A stretch of 11,695 nucleotides of DNA from an uncultured Eubacteriales bacterium (lineage in GTDB: Bacteria > Bacillota > Clostridia > Lachnospirales > Lachnospiraceae). The notes beneath the pieces were generated by a model. The model searched no databases and was not told where the DNA came from. It was given only the letters and a program-made list of their open reading frames with translations. This document shows, piece after piece, positions 7,082 through 11,695 of the stretch. The position numbers were made by a program, and so were the translations under genes. Each line of letters opens with the position of its first letter. Position 1 is the first letter of the stretch. The stretch lies in assembly GCA_900549105.1 (NCBI GenBank), contig URND01000095.1:1-11695 (forward strand), given 5' to 3'.

Positions 7082-8259
7082 AAGGAAGATATGGCCTTTA
7101 CGGTGGACAGTATATTCCGGAGACATTGATGAATGCTGTCATTGAACTGGAAAAAGCTTATGAATATTATAAAAATGATGCGGAATTTAACCGGGAACTG
7201 GATGAATTGCTGCGGGAATATGCGGGACGCCCGTCACGGCTTTATTATGCGGAAAAAATGACAAAGGATTTGGGCGGTGCAAAGATTTATTTAAAGCGTG
7301 AGGATTTAAACCATACCGGTTCCCATAAAATCAATAATGTCCTCGGCCAGGTCCTTTTGGCTAAAAAAATGGGCAAGACCCGCGTTATTGCCGAAACCGG
7401 CGCCGGACAGCATGGCGTGGCGACAGCGACAGCCGCCGCTCTTATGGGAATGGAATGTAAGGTGTTTATGGGCAAAGAGGACACGGAACGGCAGGCGCTG
7501 AATGTATTTCGTATGGAGCTTCTCGGCGCAGAGGTGGAAGCGGTGACCAGCGGGACAATGACATTGAAGGATGCAGTTAATGAGACGATGAGAGAATGGG
7601 CCAGCCGGGTGGATGACACCCATTATGTTCTGGGCTCAGTTATGGGGCCCCATCCTTTTCCGATGATTGTCCGGGATTTCCAGAAGATTATCGGTAAAGA
7701 GATTAAAGAACAGCTTCAGGAAAAGGAGGGAAAGCTGCCGGATGCGGTGATTGCCTGCGTTGGAGGCGGCAGCAATGCCATGGGGGCCTTTTATGAGTTT
7801 ATTCCGGATAGGAGTGTTCAGTTGATTGGCTGTGAAGCCGCCGGGCATGGTGTGGATACGGATAAAAATGCGGCGACAATTGCCAACGGCACGGTGGGTA
7901 TTTTCCATGGCATGAAATCTCTGTTTTGTCAGGATAAATACGGACAGATAGCGCCGGTCTACTCGATTTCTGCAGGACTGGATTATCCGGGAATCGGGCC
8001 GGAGCATGCCATGCTTGCGGAAGAAGGAAGAGCAAAATATGTGCCGATTAGGGATGAAGAAGCGGTGGAAGCCTTTGAATATCTTTCGCGAATGGAGGGA
8101 ATTATCCCGGCTATTGAGAGCGCCCATGCGGTGGCCTATGCGAAAAAACTGGCGCCGACGATGGGAAAGGGCCAGATTATTGTCGTAAATATTTCCGGCC
8201 GCGGGGATAAAGATGTGGCGGCCATTGCAAGATACAGAGGGGTGGAGATTTATGAGTAG
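7078..8259 (+). CDS. trpB: Tryptophan synthase beta chain
   Basis: PLP enzyme that condenses indole, delivered from TrpA through the subunit tunnel, with serine to give tryptophan. The 393-residue protein is of the TrpB1 type found next to trpA. The PLP lysine is K84 in HTGSHKINN, the catalytic glutamate is E106 in ETGAGQHG, and the cofactor phosphate loop is GGGSNAMG. The segments YGGQYIPETL at the N terminus, GSVMGPHPFP and SAGLDYPGIGPEH are highly conserved, and a serine near the C terminus (NISGRGDKD) should contact the PLP ring nitrogen. The start follows the AAAGGAAG purine run and overlaps the trpF stop (ATGA); the end overlaps trpA by eight bases. No truncation or missing key residue was seen. 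Confidence 0.98.
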   Translation: MKGRYGLYGGQYIPETLMNAVIELEKAYEYYKNDAEFNRELDELLREYAGRPSRLYYAEKMTKDLGGAKIYLKREDLNHTGSHKINNVLGQVLLAKKMGKTRVIAETGAGQHGVATATAAALMGMECKVFMGKEDTERQALNVFRMELLGAEVEAVTSGTMTLKDAVNETMREWASRVDDTHYVLGSVMGPHPFPMIVRDFQKIIGKEIKEQLQEKEGKLPDAVIACVGGGSNAMGAFYEFIPDRSVQLIGCEAAGHGVDTDKNAATIANGTVGIFHGMKSLFCQDKYGQIAPVYSISAGLDYPGIGPEHAMLAEEGRAKYVPIRDEEAVEAFEYLSRMEGIIPAIESAHAVAYAKKLAPTMGKGQIIVVNISGRGDKDVAAIARYRGVEIYE

Positions 8260-9037
8260 AATATATCAGGCGTTTGAGAATAAAAAAGCATTTATTGGAT
8301 TTGTCACCGGGGGAGACCCGGATTTGGAGACGACAGAAAAGTTAGTAATAGCTATGGAAGAGGCCGGAGCCGATTTAATTGAAATAGGTATTCCCTTTTC
8401 AGACCCGATTGCGGAGGGCGTTGTTATTCAGGAGGCTAATATCCGGGCTTTGTCCGCCGGATGTACGACAGATAAATTATTCGATTCAGTAAAGCGGGCG
8501 CGGGAAAAGGTGAATGTACCGATGGTCTTTTTGACCTATATTAATCCGATTTATACTTATGGAAAAGAAAAATTTATGCAGCGGTGCGTTGAATGTGGTA
8601 TTGACGGTTTGATTATTCCGGATTTGCCTTTTGAAGAGAAGGGAGAATTGTCCGATGTCTGCCGGAATTATGGGATTGATATCATTTCCCTGATTGCGCC
8701 GACATCCCATGACCGAATCCGAAAAATTGCAGAGACAGCCCAGGGCTTTTTATATGTGGTTTCCTCTATGGGAGTGACCGGGGTTCGAAGCAGAATTGAG
8801 ACAGACATTGAAGGCATGGTGAAACTTGTCCGGGAAAGTTCGGATATTCCATGTGCGATTGGCTTTGGAATTGCTGCGCCGGGGCAGGCAAAAGCGATGG
8901 CGGCTCTTTCCGATGGGGCCATTGTCGGCAGCGCCATTGTCAAACTGGTTGCCCAATACGGGCGGGAAAGTGTCGGCCCTGTGGCGGATTATGTCCGCTT
9001 GATGAAGGCTGCGGTGAAAGAAGCTGAAGCAAATTGA
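8252..9037 (+). CDS. trpA: Tryptophan synthase alpha chain
   Basis: Cleaves indole-3-glycerol phosphate to indole and glyceraldehyde 3-phosphate and passes indole to TrpB. From the ATG at 8252 the protein has 261 residues, normal for the family. An upstream in-frame ATG at 8213 would add 13 residues lying within trpB, with no family-like sequence; 8252 has GAGGGG and GGAG upstream and was chosen. TrpA motifs are VTGGDPD (18-24), LIEIGIPFSDP (42-52) with catalytic E44, a YVVSSMGVTG stretch, and phosphate-loop segments GFGIAAP and GSAIVK. The second catalytic acid of Salmonella TrpA, D60 of the ADG motif, aligns with E55 here (AEG), a carboxylate-conserving change. The gene overlaps trpB by eight bases and ends the operon. 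Confidence 0.97.
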   Translation: MSRIYQAFENKKAFIGFVTGGDPDLETTEKLVIAMEEAGADLIEIGIPFSDPIAEGVVIQEANIRALSAGCTTDKLFDSVKRAREKVNVPMVFLTYINPIYTYGKEKFMQRCVECGIDGLIIPDLPFEEKGELSDVCRNYGIDIISLIAPTSHDRIRKIAETAQGFLYVVSSMGVTGVRSRIETDIEGMVKLVRESSDIPCAIGFGIAAPGQAKAMAALSDGAIVGSAIVKLVAQYGRESVGPVADYVRLMKAAVKEAEAN

Positions 9038-9097
9038 AAAGCGGACGGTTTCATTGGCTGCCATAAAATAATGTATAAAATTCAGGAAAAGTATAAA

Positions 9098-9127
9098 AAT
9101 AGGTATAGGCAATTGTCTATACCTATT
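9098..9127. repeat. Perfect inverted repeat between trpA and fruK (operator or terminator)
   Basis: AATAGGTATAG (9098-9108) is the exact reverse complement of CTATACCTATT (9117-9127). The intervening eight bases can add two more pairs, leaving an AATT loop. It is the only strong hairpin in the 140-base gap 9038-9177. On the + strand it is followed by GTATTATAG, not a T run, so it is a poor intrinsic terminator for the trp operon. It overlaps the spacer and -35 region of the best fruK promoter candidate, which fits a repressor operator. Its role is inferred. Confidence 0.6.
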
Positions 9128-9134
9128 GTATTAT
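9106..9134 (+). promoter_or_regulatory. Candidate promoter of the fru operon
   Basis: TAGGCA (9106-9111, four of six matches to the -35 consensus) and TATTAT (9129-9134, five of six matches to the -10 consensus) are separated by 17 bases. The position, about 45 bases before fruK, is suitable. The weak -35 and the inverted repeat that overlaps it suggest a regulated promoter. The match is modest and untested. Confidence 0.4.
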
Positions 9135-9177
9135 AGTCCGATAGATAAGAGACAAAGATTGCGGAGGGAGAAAAGCC

Positions 9178-10086
9178 ATGATTTATACAGTAACCTTTAA
9201 TCCGGCGCTGGATTATATTGTCCGGGTGAAGCAATTGAATATCGGAGAGGTCAACCGGGCAGAATACGGTGAGATTATGGCCGGAGGTAAGGGTGTCAAC
9301 GTGTCGCTGGTATTGAATAATCTTGGACATGAAAGCACGGCTCTTGGCTTTGCTGCCGGGTTTACGGGGGAAAAGCTCATTCAGGATTTAAAGAAAAAGG
9401 GCTGCCGGAGTGATTTTATCTTTTTGAATCAGGGGATGACCCGGATTAATGTGAAAATTAAAGGGCAGGAAGAGACGGAGATTAACGGCGAAGGACCGGA
9501 GATTACTCCAACGGCGCTCCGCTCGCTGATGATGCGGCTGGAGCATCTTAAGGAGGGAGATATCCTTGTTTTATCAGGAAGTATTCCGAAAACCCTTCCG
9601 GAGGATATATATGAGCGGGTTATTTTGCGGCAGCAGGGGAAAAGGGTAAAAATTGTTGTCGATGCAACGAAAAATCTTCTGAAGGAGACATTGAAATATC
9701 ATCCTTTTTTAGTAAAGCCCAATCATCATGAATTGGGGGAACTTTTTGGGGTTAATGTTTCAGGCCGGGAAGAAGCCATACCCTATGCGGAAAAATTACA
9801 GCAAATGGGCGCTGAAAATGTGCTGGTGTCCATGGCCGGCGAGGGGGCTGTGCTTTTGGACGGCTGCGGAAAACGGCATATGAGTCCTGCCCCGGAAGGA
9901 CGGCTGGTGAACTCAGTCGGCGCCGGGGATTCCATGGTGGCCGGATTTCTGGCCGGATATCTGGAAACAGGGGACTATGAGAGGGCCTTTCAGATGGGAG
10001 TTGCCGCGGGAAGTGCCAGTGCATTTTCGGAATATTTAGCGACACGGGAAGAGATATTGGAAGTATTAAGCAGAACCTTTAAATGA
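9178..10086 (+). CDS. fruK: 1-phosphofructokinase
   Basis: Phosphorylates fructose-1-phosphate with ATP to fructose-1,6-bisphosphate, feeding PTS-imported fructose into glycolysis. The 302-residue protein is a PfkB/ribokinase-family kinase. Visible features are the N-terminal TVTFNPALDY signature, AGGKGVNVS (near 36-44) for substrate binding, a lid region around 85-110, the LSGSIP segment, VKPNHHELGELFG, and the C-terminal GAGDSMVAGF motif with catalytic base D251. Tagatose-6-phosphate kinase (LacC) is a close relative, but the adjoining fructose EII supports FruK. The start at 9178 has GGAGGGAG at 9163-9170. The gene ends 14 bases before fruA, and the two form an operon. No DeoR-type fruR gene lies immediately upstream in this window. 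Confidence 0.93.
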   Translation: MIYTVTFNPALDYIVRVKQLNIGEVNRAEYGEIMAGGKGVNVSLVLNNLGHESTALGFAAGFTGEKLIQDLKKKGCRSDFIFLNQGMTRINVKIKGQEETEINGEGPEITPTALRSLMMRLEHLKEGDILVLSGSIPKTLPEDIYERVILRQQGKRVKIVVDATKNLLKETLKYHPFLVKPNHHELGELFGVNVSGREEAIPYAEKLQQMGAENVLVSMAGEGAVLLDGCGKRHMSPAPEGRLVNSVGAGDSMVAGFLAGYLETGDYERAFQMGVAAGSASAFSEYLATREEILEVLSRTFK

Positions 10087-10100
10087 CGGGAGGATGAGGC

Positions 10101-11695
10101 ATGAGGATTGTGGACTTGCTGGCAAAAGACAGCATTTGTTTAAACGGAAAGGTTTCAGACAAAAAGGGCGCCATTGATAAGATGGTATCCCTGATGGAAA
10201 AGGGCGGACACTTGTCCAACGCGGGCGCTTATAAGCAGGCCGTATTGAAGCGGGAAGCAGAAGGAACAACAGGTATTGGCGAGGGAATTGCCATTCCCCA
10301 CGCAAAGACAAATGCGGTTTCAAGTCCTGGGCTGGCTGCGATGACTTTGCCGGAAGGGGTGGATTTTGATTCCCTGGACGGACATCCGGTCCGGCTGATT
10401 TTTATGATTGCTGCGCCGGATACAAAGGATAATGTCCATCTGGAGGTGCTGAGCCGTTTGTCCGTCTTATTGATGAATCAGCAGTTTAGGGAACATTTGA
10501 TTCATGCCAAATCTCCGGAGGCTTTTTTAAAGGTTATCGATTTGGCGGAAATGTCAAATCAGGAGACAGCGGAAGCGGACGGGGCTGTGACAACAGAGGC
10601 GGATAAGTCCGGGACGGATAAGTCAGCCGGGGCTGGTGCGGCGAAGGCGGGATATCAGATTTTGGCCGTGACAGCCTGCCCGACGGGCATCGCCCACACT
10701 TATATGGCGCAGGAGGCTTTGGAGCAGCAGGCCCGTAAAATGGGATATCGAATCAAGGTGGAGACTAACGGTTCCGGCGGCGTGAAAAATGCATTGACCC
10801 GGGAGGAAATTGGGGCGGCAGAGTGTATTATTATTGCGGCGGATAAAAATGTGGAGATGGCCCGGTTTGACGGAAAACCGGTCATTCAGACAAGGGTTGC
10901 CGACGGCATACACAAGCCGGCGGAGCTCATCGAGAAGGCTGTCCATGGCGAGGCGCCGGTGTATCATCATCGAAGCCATGATGGCGAACCGGCCCATGGC
11001 GAAAGCCGCAATCAGAGTGAAAGCATTGGACATGGCATTTATAAGCATTTGATGAACGGCGTGTCCCATATGCTGCCCTTTGTTATCGGCGGAGGTATAT
11101 TAATTGCACTGGCCTTTTTGCTGGATGATTATCAGATTGACCCGGCAAATTTTGGAATGAATACCCCGGTGGCTGCATTTTTTAAAACCATTGGCGGTCA
11201 GGCCTTTGGATTTATGCTGCCGATTTTGTCGGGATATATTGCCATGAGTATTGCGGACCGGCCGGGATTGGCTGTCGGCGTTGTGGGCGGAGCTGTGGCA
11301 AATGCGGGATATACTTTCGGAAATATGATGCACTATGGTGAAACTGTGCCTGTCAGTTCCGGTTTCCTCGGAGCATTGCTGGCCGGTTTTCTGGCCGGAT
11401 ATATTGTTCTGGGACTTCAAAAACTGTGCTCCGGCCTGCCGGGAAGTCTGGAGGGCATGAAACCGATGCTCATTTACCCGGTAGCAGGCATAGGAATTAT
11501 CGGCGCGGTGATGGTGCTCATTAACCCGGTTGTCGGAGCCATCAATACGGGGATGAATCAGGCGCTGGCCTCCATGGGCGGTACGAGCAAAATACTTTTG
11601 GGCGCCCTTCTCGGCGGAATGATGTCCATTGATATGGGCGGGCCCTTTAATAAAGCGGCTTATGTTTTCGGGACAGCCTCTTTGACCAGCGGCGG
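10101..11695 (+). CDS. fruA: PTS fructose-specific EIIABC component (3' end outside window)
   Basis: Membrane permease that takes up fructose and phosphorylates it to fructose-1-phosphate, with phosphate from HPr. The reading frame is open from ATG 10101 to the window edge: 531 residues seen, of perhaps 620-650. Domain order is IIA (about 1-148) with phosphorylated histidine H67 in GIAIPHAKT, an acidic Ala/Asp-rich linker (about 150-183), IIB (about 184-280) with phosphocysteine C193 in VTACPTGIAHTYMA, a histidine-rich linker (about 282-316), then the IIC membrane domain. IIC begins at HLMNGVSHMLPFVIGGG, has several hydrophobic segments, and reaches the conserved GGPFNK motif (513-518). GGGAGG-like GGGAGG at 10088-10093 lies seven bases before the start. 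A gene just downstream may encode HPr or another PTS part but is not visible. Fructose specificity is supported by domain sequence and by fruK; related mannose-type transporters remain a minor alternative. Confidence 0.94.
   Translation, partial: MRIVDLLAKDSICLNGKVSDKKGAIDKMVSLMEKGGHLSNAGAYKQAVLKREAEGTTGIGEGIAIPHAKTNAVSSPGLAAMTLPEGVDFDSLDGHPVRLIFMIAAPDTKDNVHLEVLSRLSVLLMNQQFREHLIHAKSPEAFLKVIDLAEMSNQETAEADGAVTTEADKSGTDKSAGAGAAKAGYQILAVTACPTGIAHTYMAQEALEQQARKMGYRIKVETNGSGGVKNALTREEIGAAECIIIAADKNVEMARFDGKPVIQTRVADGIHKPAELIEKAVHGEAPVYHHRSHDGEPAHGESRNQSESIGHGIYKHLMNGVSHMLPFVIGGGILIALAFLLDDYQIDPANFGMNTPVAAFFKTIGGQAFGFMLPILSGYIAMSIADRPGLAVGVVGGAVANAGYTFGNMMHYGETVPVSSGFLGALLAGFLAGYIVLGLQKLCSGLPGSLEGMKPMLIYPVAGIGIIGAVMVLINPVVGAINTGMNQALASMGGTSKILLGALLGGMMSIDMGGPFNKAAYVFGTASLTSG

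Noticed and set aside
8213..8251. Upstream ATG at 8213 as the trpA start
   Set aside because: It would lie deep in trpB and add 13 residues absent from TrpA proteins; the ATG at 8252 has a ribosome binding site and gives normal length.
9041..9055. Possible CcpA cre site (minus-strand TGAAACCG) upstream of fruK
   Set aside because: Only the first half matches the cre consensus; the second half has about three mismatches, too weak to call.

Overview
The window looks like chromosomal DNA of a Clostridia bacterium, most likely a Lachnospiraceae-type member of the Bacillota. This rests on moderate GC content, strong AGGAGG-type ribosome binding sites, a T-box riboswitch controlling a complete trp operon, and fused fructose PTS domains. 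The genus is an inference. All supported genes are on the + strand.

Layout. Bases 1-62 are the 3' part of a tRNA-Leu(UAG) gene, followed by an intrinsic-terminator-like hairpin (71-118). Next are a family 4 uracil-DNA glycosylase with an Fe-S cluster signature (130-693) and an M24 family metallopeptidase of the Xaa-Pro dipeptidase/aminopeptidase type (735-1808). The 741-base gap 1809-2549 has no gene but is dense in regulation. It holds a near-consensus sigma-A promoter (1904-1932), a T-box leader with a UGG tryptophan specifier, antiterminator and terminator (about 1939-2237), and then a roughly 240-base imperfect inverted repeat (2245-2484) just upstream of the trpE ribosome binding site. 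Bases 1809-1903 show only a small hairpin.

The trp operon follows as trpE-G-D-C-F-B-A (2550-9037). All seven functions are separate genes, almost all joined by 1-14 base overlaps. Together they convert chorismate to tryptophan: TrpE/TrpG make anthranilate, TrpD adds phosphoribose, TrpF isomerises, TrpC closes the indole ring, and TrpA/TrpB make tryptophan. The leader should raise transcription when uncharged tRNA-Trp accumulates.

A 140-base gap with a perfect inverted repeat and a plausible promoter separates trpA from a fructose operon. This encodes 1-phosphofructokinase fruK (9178-10086) and a fused PTS EIIABC fructose permease fruA (10101 to the window end, truncated). They import fructose as fructose-1-phosphate and phosphorylate it to fructose-1,6-bisphosphate.

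I found no mobile gene, CRISPR array, defence system or clearly new protein system; the coding content is conserved core metabolism. The most unusual features are the long fold-back element inserted between the T-box terminator and trpE, and a Glu in place of a catalytic Asp in TrpA.
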